Assembly: GCA_947584825.1 (NCBI GenBank)
Contig: CANPWR010000003.1
Location: 1-32,443 of the forward strand
Length of the DNA stretch: 32,443 nucleotides
Reading direction: 5' to 3'
Source of the DNA: an uncultured Clostridia bacterium
GTDB lineage: Bacteria; Bacillota; Clostridia; Oscillospirales; Ruminococcaceae
Under the pieces are notes generated by a model, which saw only the letters and a list, made by a program, of their open reading frames with translations, made no database searches and was not told where the DNA came from. Each line of letters opens with the position of its first letter. Positions within the stretch are counted from its first letter, which is position 1. The position numbers and the translations under genes are program-made. Below, in pieces: positions 15,008 through 24,986 of this stretch.

Positions 15008-17140
15008 TTAACCTGCATTATTAGTAGTCGTCAGACTCCACGAAGTCGTTTCAGATGAAGTTTCATCAGTAGACGTTGTAGTTTTCTGTTCAGGGGTTAT
15101 CGACGTAAATGCACTTGAATTTGTTGATGATGCTGAATAAGTCTTTTCAGCAAAATTCACGTTGTATGATCCGTATAGTGCAGTATCGTCATCACGTTGT
15201 ATTCTAATTGAAACTGTTTGTTCTCCTTGCCCAGTAACTGGTACGTTTATAGAGCCTCCTGCAACAGTTTCTGCATCACCCAGAGACTGCGTATTCTCTA
15301 AATTTCCATTTACATAAATCAAAAGCTTATAGCTTCCCCATGCTCCCACAGGAACGGAAACGTCTATATTCACAGTGTTAGATGCAGCTTTACCGGTTGA
15401 AACACCAATAGTTATTACAGTATCTTTGTCTACACTTGTGCCCTTTGATATAGACTGTGAAACGACCTTACCCTTATCGACTTCATCTGTATCGACATTT
15501 TCAACTTCGCATTTTAGCTTATTTTCTTCAAGCAAAGCCTTAGCATCGTCTTCAGTTCTTCCTACAAGCGAAGGAACCTTAACCTTAGTCTCAAGCGGAC
15601 CGCTGCTTACAAACACCGTTACAGATGAACCTTGAGGAACCTCTTCATTTGTTTCAGGATTGGTTTTTATAACACGTCCCTCTACAATGTCATCATCATG
15701 GAGCAAGCTTTGCATAGGTACGAGGTTCAGACTTTCCAGCATAGATTTTGCAGCCTCATATGTCTGATTCTTCAAATCAGGTATAACAGATGTCTTAGGA
15801 CCCTTTGAAACAGTTACCCTGATTTCCGAACCCTCTTTCTTAATCGTACCCTGAGGAATATCCTGCTCATATATTATATCCTTTGCATATTCTTCATTGA
15901 ATTCAGAATCAATGATAAATATAAGTTTTTCACCGTATTCATTTTTAGCGTCTATAATAGATTGACCGATAAAGTTCGGAATTTCCACTTTATTTGTGTT
16001 ACTTCCAAAAGCATCGGACTTTATTACCATAAACAAAATTACAACTGCTGCAATTATTACAACCGCTACGGTAACAGCCGACAATATCGGAACAACATAC
16101 GAACGCTTTCTTACCGGCTCTTCATCTTCGTCATCATAATAATCTTCATGGTAATTATTATAGGTTTCCGGAGGAAGGTTGGGATCTACATCAATTATAT
16201 CATCGCTGTCCGAGTTGCTTTCATCCTTTTTTACAGGGTTGAAAAAGATAGTCGATTCACTGGATTTGTGGGCATCAACCTCATTCATATTCTTATATCC
16301 GAATATTATATCAGGATTGTGCTTAAATGCTTCAATATCCTTCATCATTTCAGAAGCAGACTGGTACCTTCTTGACGGATTTCTCTCCATAGCGTGATAA
16401 ACTATTTCCTCTAAAGGCTCTGGAATGGTACTTATTATCTCTCTAGGATTTTTTGCATTCTCCTGCATATGCATAAGTGCAACAGCTACAGGATTTTCAG
16501 CATCAAACGGTTTTTTACCCGTAAGCATTTCATAAAGCATAACGCCAACAGAGTATATATCGCTTTTTTCGTCGGTAATATCGCCTCTTGCCTGCTCAGG
16601 CGATATGTAATGAACCGAACCGATAGTCTTATCGGAAAGAGTTTTGCCGTCTGATCTAGAAAAACGTGCAATTCCGAAATCCATTACCTTTATAGTACCG
16701 TCAGAAAACAGCATAATATTCTGAGGCTTTATGTCCCTATGAACAATGCCTCTGTCATGAGCATGCTGAAGAGCTCTCAGAACCTGCGTAATAAAGTGAA
16801 CAGCATCTCTCCATCTCAAAACGCCCTGCTGTTCTATGAACTCCTTTAAGGTTATGCCGTCAATATACTCCATTACTATATACTGGATCTCGTCGGAAAA
16901 ACCAACGTCATAAATCTTAACAATATTAGGGTGTGAAAGAACAGCAATTGCTTTGCTCTCGTTTCGGAACCTTCTTAAAAACTCTTCATTCTCAGAAAAC
17001 TCATTTTTCAGAATCTTAACGGCTACAGTTCTGTCCTCCATAATATCGACAGCTTTATAAACATCGGCCATTCCTCCGATACCGATAAGCTCGGTAATTT
17101 CATACCTTCCGTCAAGCTTTTTTCCTATATAAGCATCCAA
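15008..17140 (-). CDS. prkC: PASTA-domain Ser/Thr protein kinase PrkC
   Basis: Membrane kinase sensing cell-wall fragments and governing germination, growth and wall homeostasis. The kinase domain is at about residues 10-270 (G-loop GIGGMADVY, VAVKIL lysine, HRDIKPQN, DFGIAR). An acidic juxtamembrane region, a transmembrane helix at about 348-373 and three PASTA repeats at about 384-583 follow. An extra domain of about 80 residues looks Ig-like and ends in a Ser/Thr-rich tail of about 40 residues. I chose TTG 17140 (710 residues), eight bases after GGGAGG; a GTG at 17161 would leave that site inside the gene. stp lies 20 bases upstream. Confidence 0.95.
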   Translation of the reverse strand: MDAYIGKKLDGRYEITELIGIGGMADVYKAVDIMEDRTVAVKILKNEFSENEEFLRRFRNESKAIAVLSHPNIVKIYDVGFSDEIQYIVMEYIDGITLKEFIEQQGVLRWRDAVHFITQVLRALQHAHDRGIVHRDIKPQNIMLFSDGTIKVMDFGIARFSRSDGKTLSDKTIGSVHYISPEQARGDITDEKSDIYSVGVMLYEMLTGKKPFDAENPVAVALMHMQENAKNPREIISTIPEPLEEIVYHAMERNPSRRYQSASEMMKDIEAFKHNPDIIFGYKNMNEVDAHKSSESTIFFNPVKKDESNSDSDDIIDVDPNLPPETYNNYHEDYYDDEDEEPVRKRSYVVPILSAVTVAVVIIAAVVILFMVIKSDAFGSNTNKVEIPNFIGQSIIDAKNEYGEKLIFIIDSEFNEEYAKDIIYEQDIPQGTIKKEGSEIRVTVSKGPKTSVIPDLKNQTYEAAKSMLESLNLVPMQSLLHDDDIVEGRVIKTNPETNEEVPQGSSVTVFVSSGPLETKVKVPSLVGRTEDDAKALLEENKLKCEVENVDTDEVDKGKVVSQSISKGTSVDKDTVITIGVSTGKAASNTVNIDVSVPVGAWGSYKLLIYVNGNLENTQSLGDAETVAGGSINVPVTGQGEQTVSIRIQRDDDTALYGSYNVNFAEKTYSASSTNSSAFTSITPEQKTTTSTDETSSETTSWSLTTTNNAG

Positions 17141-17160
17141 AACATTTTCCTCCCTTATCA

Positions 17161-17889
17161 CTAATTCTTGATAATTGCAACTGTAATATTGTCCTTACCG
17201 CCTTTTTCATTTGCATAATTGATCAAATCATCAAGTGAACTCTCAAGTTCTTTATTGTAAACATAACTGTAGATGAGTTCATCACTGCAATAGTTGGTAA
17301 GTCCGTCTGAACAAATAAGAATTACTGAATTTTGCTTAAGTTCTACTTCAAAATAATCCGGTTCCAAATCTGGCTCAGTACCTATGGCCTTAGTTATAAT
17401 ATGACTCATTTCGTGATTGTTTTTATCGTCCTTCTCTATTTTTCCCTGTTCGTAGAGAATTTCCACAATAGTGTGGTCATTTGTTATCTGACTGATTCCG
17501 TTCTCATCCAGAAGATAAGCACGGCTGTCTCCGACGCTTGCAATATAAGCCTTATCTTTATTTATTATTGCACCAACGCAGGTAGTTCCCATTCCCTTTT
17601 TGTCTTCATCCTCTTTAGACTTCTCATATACCAGAGTGTTTGCAGCCGTCAAAGAAGTTATCATCGTATTTCTTATGCTGTTATCATCGGCATCGCTTCG
17701 GTAATTTAAAAGCAATCTATCAAACACAGCATTTGCTGCAAGCTCACTGGCAATTGCACCTGACTGAGCGCCTCCCATTCCGTCGCAAACAACGGCAGCA
17801 ACCGTTTCGTCATCAATTATTTTAGCACAAAATCTGTCCTGATTTTCTTTCCTTGTCATGCCTACATCGCTTTTTGCAACTACAAACAA
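17161..17889 (-). CDS. stp: PP2C-family Ser/Thr phosphatase Stp (PrpC)
   Basis: Manganese-dependent phosphatase that reverses phosphorylation by the PASTA kinase. The 242 residues carry metal-binding motifs in standard order: RKENQDRF, VVCDGMGGAQSG, GDSRAYL, ICSDGLTN and KDNITVAII. There is no membrane segment. The start is TTG 17889 with GGGTGAG five bases upstream; together with TTG-starting prkC this suggests deliberately modest translation. It sits between rlmN and prkC, the usual order. Confidence 0.95.
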   Translation of the reverse strand: MFVVAKSDVGMTRKENQDRFCAKIIDDETVAAVVCDGMGGAQSGAIASELAANAVFDRLLLNYRSDADDNSIRNTMITSLTAANTLVYEKSKEDEDKKGMGTTCVGAIINKDKAYIASVGDSRAYLLDENGISQITNDHTIVEILYEQGKIEKDDKNNHEMSHIITKAIGTEPDLEPDYFEVELKQNSVILICSDGLTNYCSDELIYSYVYNKELESSLDDLINYANEKGGKDNITVAIIKN

Positions 17890-17906
17890 GTTCGCTCACC
17901 CTCTCT

Positions 17907-18950
17907 CTATATCTCATACTCACGCCTAAGCTGACCGCAGGCTGCGTCAATATCCAAACCGAGTGTTCTGCGCACCGTAGCATTAACACCCAGTTTTATG
18001 AGCATATCACGAAACCTAACAGCAGATTTTCTGTCTGACGTAAACTCACGTTCTTTTATCTTATTTACAGGTATTATATTCACATGGCTTTGCATACCCC
18101 GCAAAAGCCTTGATAGCTGTTCTGCCTGTTCCCTTGAATCATTTACGCCGTCAATAAGCGCATACTCAAAAGATATACGTCTTCCTGTTTTATTTAAGTA
18201 GTATCTGCAGGCAGCTATAAGCTCGTTTATATTATATTTATTATTAACAGGCATTATTTCACTTCTCTTGACATCATTAGTTGCATGAAGAGAAACCGAA
18301 AGAGTAAGCCCGTAATTTTTATCAGCTAACTCGTAAATTTTGGGAACAATTCCGCAGGTTGAAAGAGAAACATGGCGAAGGCTCATATTATTGCCACCCT
18401 TATCGCTCAATATCTCCAGAAACCTTGTGACGTTTTCAAAATTATCAAGAGGCTCTCCTATTCCCATTAAAACAATACTGGAAACTTTTATATCAGAATC
18501 CCTTTCTGTTTCATAAAGCTGAAGAAGTATCTCCGACGGTTCAAGGTTTCTCTTAAAGCCTGCAATGGTAGATGCACAGAACTGACAACCCATTTTACAT
18601 CCCACCTGTGTGGAAACACAAAGACTGTATCCGTGATTGTATTCCATAAGAACTGTTTCAATGTGATTGCCGTCCGAAAGTTCATATAGATATTTTACAG
18701 TATTGTCTATGTTTGACGCAAGTCTTTTTGAAATAATTAGTGATTTTATACAAAAAACATTGGATAATTTATCCCTAAACTGTGCAGATAAATTGCTCAT
18801 TTTGTCGAAATTTCTGACTCGTTTTACATGAAGCCACTGCCAGATTTGTTTTGCTCTGAACTTTTTTTCACCAAGTAGTAAAATTTCTTCTTCAAGTTCT
18901 TCAAAGCTGAGCGATAATATATCAATTTTTTCATTATTTTTTTCTGTCAT
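17907..18950 (-). CDS. rlmN: Dual-specificity RNA methyltransferase RlmN
   Basis: Radical SAM enzyme that methylates C2 of A2503 in 23S rRNA and A37 of some tRNAs. The 347 residues include the iron-sulfur motif GCKMGCQFCAST (about residues 110-121), the GIGEPLDNFENV segment, the first catalytic-cysteine region SLSTCGIVP and the conserved C-terminal Cys in IDAACGQLR. It lies 13 bases after rsmB and 17 before stp. Confidence 0.96.
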   Translation of the reverse strand: MTEKNNEKIDILSLSFEELEEEILLLGEKKFRAKQIWQWLHVKRVRNFDKMSNLSAQFRDKLSNVFCIKSLIISKRLASNIDNTVKYLYELSDGNHIETVLMEYNHGYSLCVSTQVGCKMGCQFCASTIAGFKRNLEPSEILLQLYETERDSDIKVSSIVLMGIGEPLDNFENVTRFLEILSDKGGNNMSLRHVSLSTCGIVPKIYELADKNYGLTLSVSLHATNDVKRSEIMPVNNKYNINELIAACRYYLNKTGRRISFEYALIDGVNDSREQAEQLSRLLRGMQSHVNIIPVNKIKEREFTSDRKSAVRFRDMLIKLGVNATVRRTLGLDIDAACGQLRREYEI

Positions 18951-18963
18951 TCTAATTTCTATA

Positions 18964-20280
18964 TTACCTTTTCTTTATTAATTTTGCAATAAAAAATCCG
19001 TCGCTGTTAAACATTTTCGGAGTTACAGTTATCTTGTATTCACCGTCACTGATATTTGAAAATCTGCTTATACTTCCCTTATCAAAATCAGTGTGATTCT
19101 CCAAAAACCAATCAATAATATCATCATTTTCTGCTCTTGACAGAGTACAGGTCGAATAAACCAAGACTCCGCCCTTTTTCAAATATCCTGATGAAACATC
19201 AAGTATCTTTTTCTGTATATCTTTAAGATTATCAAAATCAGTTGGATTTTTATACTTTATCTCCGGCTTGCGTCTAATAACGCCCAATCCTGAACACGGT
19301 ACATCACATAAAACCTTATCCGCTATTCCAATTTTATCAGAATGTAAAGTAGCATCATTAGTCATTGCTTCAATTATATCAATCCCAAGCCTTTTTGCAC
19401 CGCTTTCTATCAACCTAACACGTTGCTCGTGCAAATCACAGGCAATTACCCTACCTTGATTATTCATGATCTCCGAAATAGTAAATGCTTTTCCTCCCGG
19501 AGCTGAACACACATCCAAAACAATCTCATCAGGCTTTGGGTCTAAAACCTCACAGCAAATCTGACTTGATATATCCTGTATATGAAATATTCCTTTGGTG
19601 TATAAATCTAAACTGCTAATTTCACCGACGTTAAACAATTCAACGCAATTATTGACCTCATTTCTGATTTTCACCTCAATACCCGATGCTCTAATGTCGT
19701 TAACAATCTCTTCAGCAGGCTTTTTCAAAACATTAAGTCTAGCTGTAACAGGAGGAGTAACAACAGAGCTTTCAAGCATATCAAGTGCCAAATACTCACC
19801 GTATTCGCCTATCCATTTTTCAATCAACCATTCGGGACAGGAATACTTAACTGATAAATTACTTATTTTATCGTCAAACTTGGGAATTGTCTTGCCGTCT
19901 CTCAAAAATGCTCTGAGTACTCCGTTTACATAACCGCCAAGAGACAGGTTTTTAGATTGTTTTGCAAGCTTAACACTTTCAAAAACAGCCGCTCTGTCAG
20001 GTACAGAATCCATATAAAGAATCTGATAAACAGCCATTCTTAAAATCTGCAAAACATCGCTTGACAATTTCTCAACAGGTCTTTTTGAATACTTATTTAT
20101 AACTGCATCAAGAGTTATTTTTCTTTCAATTACTCCGTAGAACAAATTAGCGGCAAATTTCTTATCCTGCAGTGACAAACCGCTTTTCATCAACGCATTA
20201 TCAAGTAATATATTAGAATAAGATGAATTTTCAAAAAAGTCTTTAAGAAGGTATTTAGTAAATTTTCTAGCGTTTGGCAT
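18964..20280 (-). CDS. rsmB: 16S rRNA (cytosine-967-C5)-methyltransferase RsmB
   Basis: SAM-dependent RNA m5C methyltransferase of 438 residues. An N-terminal NusB-like RNA-binding domain covers about residues 1-140. The Rossmann methyltransferase domain follows, with SAM motif DVCSAPGGKAF, motif IV DVPCSGLGVIRRKPEIKY and the catalytic motif VYSTCTLSRAEN. Both conserved cysteines are present. Its ATG overlaps the preceding protease stop by one base, so the two are probably translationally coupled. Confidence 0.95.
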   Translation of the reverse strand: MPNARKFTKYLLKDFFENSSYSNILLDNALMKSGLSLQDKKFAANLFYGVIERKITLDAVINKYSKRPVEKLSSDVLQILRMAVYQILYMDSVPDRAAVFESVKLAKQSKNLSLGGYVNGVLRAFLRDGKTIPKFDDKISNLSVKYSCPEWLIEKWIGEYGEYLALDMLESSVVTPPVTARLNVLKKPAEEIVNDIRASGIEVKIRNEVNNCVELFNVGEISSLDLYTKGIFHIQDISSQICCEVLDPKPDEIVLDVCSAPGGKAFTISEIMNNQGRVIACDLHEQRVRLIESGAKRLGIDIIEAMTNDATLHSDKIGIADKVLCDVPCSGLGVIRRKPEIKYKNPTDFDNLKDIQKKILDVSSGYLKKGGVLVYSTCTLSRAENDDIIDWFLENHTDFDKGSISRFSNISDGEYKITVTPKMFNSDGFFIAKLIKKR

Positions 20281-21008
20281 CAGTTTCTCCTGTTACCGCC
20301 GAACACGATCAGTACTAATCTTAAAAGAGTTGCTATCGACGAAATCAAAGCAGCTACATATGTCAGTGCAGCGGCGGACAATACCTTTCTCGCCATAGGG
20401 ATTTCATCATCATACAAAATCAAATCTGTTTCAAGTGTTTTCAGTGCCCTTGAACTTGCGTTAAACTCAACAGGTAATGTGACAAGCTGAAATACAGTAG
20501 CAACAGCAAAAAGACATATTCCGATAACAGCAATGGTAAATCCTATGTTGTTTCCCTGAGTAACCCTATACATATTTGAAATAATAAGACCAACGATTAT
20601 AAAAAGGATCGCCATTCTTGAACTGAAATTTGTAATAGGAACCATAGCTGTCCTTAACTTTACAGGAGCATACCCTTCAGCGTGCTGAACAGCGTGACCG
20701 CATTCATGAGCCGCAACACCTATCGCCGCTACTGACGTACTGTTATCAACAGCATCAGAAAGCCTTATTGTATTGGATTTCGGATCATAGTGGTCGGTTA
20801 GATTACCTCTTATATGCTCTATCTTAGTATCATAAAGTCCGTTGGCATCTAATATTCGCCTTGCAACGTCTCTGCCTGTCAACCCTCTTGCATTGCTTAC
20901 ATCTGAAAACCTTTTGTATGTTGAATTCACCTTAAACTGTGCATAAAGTGAAAGCAAAAGCGGCGGAATCAAAATTAGCATTGTCCAGTCATAATAATAA
21001 AAAAACAT
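20280..21008 (-). CDS. YugP-like membrane zinc metallopeptidase
   Basis: A predicted integral membrane protease of 242 residues from the zinc-dependent neutral peptidase family (B. subtilis YugP). The HEXXH zinc motif is HECGHAVQH at about residues 117-125. Four hydrophobic segments lie at about residues 5-25, 143-160, 170-195 and 215-238. Substrates in this family are not established. It sits between fmt and rsmB, a frequent location in Clostridia. A good GGAGGAAAA ribosome binding site precedes the ATG. Confidence 0.88.
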   Translation of the reverse strand: MFFYYYDWTMLILIPPLLLSLYAQFKVNSTYKRFSDVSNARGLTGRDVARRILDANGLYDTKIEHIRGNLTDHYDPKSNTIRLSDAVDNSTSVAAIGVAAHECGHAVQHAEGYAPVKLRTAMVPITNFSSRMAILFIIVGLIISNMYRVTQGNNIGFTIAVIGICLFAVATVFQLVTLPVEFNASSRALKTLETDLILYDDEIPMARKVLSAAALTYVAALISSIATLLRLVLIVFGGNRRN

Positions 21009-21061
21009 ATTTTCCTCCTTATAATTATATAAATCAGTAATTAATTATCTATCGTAAAGTA

Positions 21062-21997
21062 TCAATTATTAAGCATTGTTCCTCTTGCAATCGGTTTACC
21101 TCTCAAATAGTCCTCAGATTTCATTCTTCTTGAACCCTCTGCCTGTACTTCAATAAATCTAATACTTCCGTCAATACAAGCTACTGTAAAGTTCTTTTCA
21201 TCAACTACCTCGCCCGGCAAGGCATTTGGATTTGTATTAGATACAATTTCCGAGCGGTAAACCTTCAGACGTTTTCCGTTTATTGAAGTCACAGCACACG
21301 GCCAGTCAGATAGTCCGCATATTTTTTTGTGTACCTCCCTCGCAGGACTGTTAAAATCTATCTTAGATAAATCCTTAGAAAGCATCTGCGCATAAGTAGC
21401 CTTTGAATCGTCCTGCTTTTTTGGAATTATCTCGCCCTTTTGAAAGGCGTCGATTGTTTTCAGTAAAAGCTCCGCTCCCATTAAAGACAATCTTTCAAAA
21501 AGCTCGGAAGCCGTTTCGTTTTCACCAATTTCAGTCTTTTCAGACAGAAGAATGTCTCCTGTATCAAGACCTTCATTCATAAGCATAGTTGTTATGCCTG
21601 TTTCCTTCTCCCCGTTTATAACCGCCCACTGAATCGGAGCAGCTCCTCTGTACTTTGGGAGCAAAGAGCCGTGAACATTTACGCATCCAAGCTTCGGAAT
21701 ATCCAGTACCTCTTTAGGAAGGATTTTTCCATATGCTGCTACAACTATTATATCAGGATTTATGTTATTTATTATTTTTAGATATTCGTCTGCGTCTTTT
21801 TTTAGGCTGACTGGCTGATACACAGCTATTCCATTCTGCTCAGCCAAGACCTTTACCGGCGGCGGAGAAAGCTTATGACCTCTACCCTTAGGCTTATCTG
21901 GCTGAGTAAAAACAGCCAAAACAGAATGTTTTGAGTCTATAAGCGCTTTCAAAACAGGAACAGCAAAATCAGGCGTACCCATAAAAATTATATTCAT
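21062..21997 (-). CDS. fmt: Methionyl-tRNA formyltransferase
   Basis: Formylates initiator Met-tRNA using 10-formyltetrahydrofolate. The 311 residues contain the N-terminal FMGTPDFAVPVL, the catalytic region HGSLLPKYRGAAPIQWA (Asn-His-Asp type site, with the Asp in the LDTGDIL segment) and the C-terminal OB-fold tRNA-binding domain. Its ATG overlaps the def stop by four bases, coupling formylation with later deformylation. Confidence 0.96.
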   Translation of the reverse strand: MNIIFMGTPDFAVPVLKALIDSKHSVLAVFTQPDKPKGRGHKLSPPPVKVLAEQNGIAVYQPVSLKKDADEYLKIINNINPDIIVVAAYGKILPKEVLDIPKLGCVNVHGSLLPKYRGAAPIQWAVINGEKETGITTMLMNEGLDTGDILLSEKTEIGENETASELFERLSLMGAELLLKTIDAFQKGEIIPKKQDDSKATYAQMLSKDLSKIDFNSPAREVHKKICGLSDWPCAVTSINGKRLKVYRSEIVSNTNPNALPGEVVDEKNFTVACIDGSIRFIEVQAEGSRRMKSEDYLRGKPIARGTMLNN

Positions 21998-22464
21998 TTT
22001 GAGCTTTCTTCCTCTACATCAACAAATTCTTCAACTAAGCTTGTAAAAAGCTTACCTTCTAAGTGGTCGCACTCATGCTGAACGCACCTTGCAAAGAGAT
22101 CCTCGACCTCTTTTTCATACCAGTTGCCGTGTCTGTCCTGAGCCTTGAATTTAACTTTCTGAGCCCTTGTAACATAACCCCATTCGCCCGGACAAGAAAG
22201 ACATCCTTCAACTCCGTACTGAGTTCCCGAGGTCTCTATGATCTCAGGATTAATAAGCTCATACAATCCCTCTCCGACATCTATGACAACCGCTCTTCTC
22301 AGTATACCAACCTGCGGTGCTGCAAGTCCTGCTCCGTCAGCTTTTTTTAGTGTTTCAGCCATATCGTCGAGCAAGATCCACAGCTTTTCGTCAAATTTCT
22401 CAACAGGTCTGCAAACCTTGGACAATGCTTCATCTCTCTTATTTAAGATAGTTCTTATCGCCAT
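21994..22464 (-). CDS. def: Peptide deformylase
   Basis: Iron or zinc enzyme that removes the N-formyl group from new proteins. All three family motifs are present in 156 residues: GAGLAAPQVG, EGCLSCPG (metal-binding Cys) and QHECDHLEG (metal-binding HEXXH). The length and EGCLS form fit the short type 1 family. It lies 38 bases after priA and overlaps fmt. Confidence 0.96.
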   Translation of the reverse strand: MAIRTILNKRDEALSKVCRPVEKFDEKLWILLDDMAETLKKADGAGLAAPQVGILRRAVVIDVGEGLYELINPEIIETSGTQYGVEGCLSCPGEWGYVTRAQKVKFKAQDRHGNWYEKEVEDLFARCVQHECDHLEGKLFTSLVEEFVDVEEESSK

Positions 22465-22502
22465 TATTTATTACCATTATCCTTTCTTTTTTAAAAGGTA
22501 TA

Positions 22503-24968
22503 TTAAAAACCAATATCTCCGTTAATATCGGCATATATTCTTACATTTGAAAATGACTTATGCTTCATAGCCTCTTTGAGTGATATGCTCATAAGCTCTC
22601 TAAAATGCTTTTCATTCTTGCATTTTATTATTATTCGGTATCTGTATCTGTTATTTATTTTCCCTACAGTAAATTGTGAAGGTCCCAAAACTCTCAGGGG
22701 AAATTTATAAGAAAGCATATTTATATTTTTCTTTAAAATATCAATAAATGTATTAGATGCCTTTTGAGCCTGAACATCAATAGGAGAATTTATTCCAACA
22801 ACACATATATCGCAAAAAGGAGGATAAACAAGCGCTTTTCTCAAAGCAATTTCCTGAGCGTAAAACTCTTTGTAATTCTGTTGAGATGCAAGCTCTAAAA
22901 CATAATGCTCAGGCACAAATGTCTGAATAAAAGCAACACCCTGTTTTTTACCTCTTCCCGATCTTCCAACCACCTGTGTCAAAAGTGAAAAGGTTCTCTC
23001 ATAGCTGTTAAAGTTACCCGCAAACAGCGCCTTATCAAGCGACAAAACGCCTACAAGCGTTACATTAGGAAAATCAAGACCCTTAGCTATCATCTGTGTT
23101 CCCAGCATTATATCATATTTTCCCTTGCCGAACGCCTTAAAGTTATTCTCATATGCAAATCTTGAATATGTTGTATCTGCATCCATTCTTAGAACACGAG
23201 CGTCAGGAAACAGTCTTTGAACCTCGTTCTCAACTCTCTGAGTTCCCACACCTGACATTTTAAGATGATTTCCGTGACAGTCAGGACATTCGTTATTATA
23301 TCCCATAGAATATCCGCAGTAATGACACATAAGACGATTGTTCTTTTTATGATATGTCAGCGGAATATTACAATTCGGACACTCAATAGGTTTTTTGCAG
23401 TCCAAGCATGTGGCAGTTGTGTTAAATCCTCTCCTGTTTAAAAGCAAGATACTCTGCTCGTTTCTCTCCAATCGCTCTTCAATACCTCTTATAAGCTCTC
23501 TACTGAAAAGGCTGTCATTTCCGTCTTGCTCTTCAGCTTGCATATCAACGATAACTACTTTCGGAAGTTCAGCATTTGAATATCTTTCATCAAGCTCGAA
23601 AAGGTGATAGCGTCCGATTTTAGCAAAATAATAGCTCTCAAGCGATGGGGTAGCTGATGCCATAACAAGTGTAGAATTATTATATCCGCATCTCTGAATC
23701 GCAATATCCCTTGCATGGTATCTTGGCGTTGAGTCGGATTTATAGGTTTGTTCACCTTCCTCATCCATTATTATCAAGCCTATATTTTTAAGCGGTGCAA
23801 ATACAGCACTTCTTGTTCCTATAACAATTTTTGAACTTCCGCTTTTGATCCTTTTAAACTCATCAACCCTTTGCCCCAAAGACAGACTTGAATGAATTAC
23901 AGCAACAATATCGCCAAAACAGCTTTTGAACTGACCAACCATCTGCGGCGTCAGAGAAATCTCCGGAACAAGCATTATCGCAGTTTTACCTGCTTTAATA
24001 GTATGCTCAATAAGCTTTAAAAAAACAGATGTTTTTCCGCTTCCGGTAACTCCATAAAGCAAAGCTCCCGACGGCTTATTGCTGTCTATAATATCTCTGA
24101 TTCCGTTGTAAACATTTTTCTGACTTCTGGATAAAACAATATCGTCAAGAGACCTTTTAACAACATTTGAAGATTTTACAGGTCTTAAAACCTCATAGTC
24201 ATACTGCGTCAGAACACGTTTTTCAGTCAACCTCTTTATAATTGTCGGGGTAACATTAACAAGATAGCATATCTCTTTTACTGACGCACTTTCACATTCC
24301 TGCAAAAGATTGACCACAATATTCTGCTTTGGAGTTAAGTCAACACAAATCTCACCTGAAAGATATTCAGGTGTAAACTTTACCATCTTTACTGTTTCAT
24401 CGCCGACACGTCTTTTAACGCTGTCGACCTCCTCTAAAACGCCCTTATCTAAAAGAGAATCTATTATTTTCTGCTTGGATCGGCTTTCAGTCTGCTGAGA
24501 AAGAATTTTATCAAATTCTTTTTCTGTTTTTGCCGATAATAAGGCATTTACAAGATTCTGCTCGTCACCTGTCAGAGTAACATCGATCTGAGCATTTACA
24601 AGCCTGTATTTTTTTACAATATTATAACTGAATCCCGTTGGCACTACACATTTGTACGCTTCAAAGAGGGTACAGAATGTATTTTCATGGAGCCAGAAAA
24701 TTATTTTTAACATTTCCTCGGAAATTAAAGGCTCACTGTCAATAACACTGTGCATCAGCTTTAAATCGGGATTATAGCTGTCCCTTTCATAAATTCGTGT
24801 AATAAATCCGATTCTGCGGCGGTTTCCCTTTCCGAAAGGAACTATCACTCTGCAGCCCGGCTTAGCCGCTGAGGAAAATGTACTAGGCACAGCGTAGCTG
24901 TATTCAGTATCAAAACTATATGCCGTACTGCTGACAGCTACCTTTGCAACAAGATATTTTCCCAGCAC
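22503..24968 (-). CDS. priA: Primosomal protein N' (replication restart helicase PriA)
   Basis: DNA helicase that recognises stalled forks and reloads the replisome. The N-terminal 3'-end-binding and winged-helix regions come first. The helicase core has Walker A GVTGSGKT, Walker B-like DEEGEQ and motif VVGRSGRG. A zinc-binding module with eight cysteines (CLDC, CPNC, CHYC, CPDC) interrupts the core, as in all PriA. I prefer GTG 24968 (821 residues), with GAGGTGAGAGG just upstream; a TTG at 24986 directly abuts the rpoZ stop but lacks a clear site. Confidence 0.94.
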   Translation of the reverse strand: MLGKYLVAKVAVSSTAYSFDTEYSYAVPSTFSSAAKPGCRVIVPFGKGNRRRIGFITRIYERDSYNPDLKLMHSVIDSEPLISEEMLKIIFWLHENTFCTLFEAYKCVVPTGFSYNIVKKYRLVNAQIDVTLTGDEQNLVNALLSAKTEKEFDKILSQQTESRSKQKIIDSLLDKGVLEEVDSVKRRVGDETVKMVKFTPEYLSGEICVDLTPKQNIVVNLLQECESASVKEICYLVNVTPTIIKRLTEKRVLTQYDYEVLRPVKSSNVVKRSLDDIVLSRSQKNVYNGIRDIIDSNKPSGALLYGVTGSGKTSVFLKLIEHTIKAGKTAIMLVPEISLTPQMVGQFKSCFGDIVAVIHSSLSLGQRVDEFKRIKSGSSKIVIGTRSAVFAPLKNIGLIIMDEEGEQTYKSDSTPRYHARDIAIQRCGYNNSTLVMASATPSLESYYFAKIGRYHLFELDERYSNAELPKVVIVDMQAEEQDGNDSLFSRELIRGIEERLERNEQSILLLNRRGFNTTATCLDCKKPIECPNCNIPLTYHKKNNRLMCHYCGYSMGYNNECPDCHGNHLKMSGVGTQRVENEVQRLFPDARVLRMDADTTYSRFAYENNFKAFGKGKYDIMLGTQMIAKGLDFPNVTLVGVLSLDKALFAGNFNSYERTFSLLTQVVGRSGRGKKQGVAFIQTFVPEHYVLELASQQNYKEFYAQEIALRKALVYPPFCDICVVGINSPIDVQAQKASNTFIDILKKNINMLSYKFPLRVLGPSQFTVGKINNRYRYRIIIKCKNEKHFRELMSISLKEAMKHKSFSNVRIYADINGDIGF

Positions 24969-24986
24969 ACCTCTCACCTCATGCAA

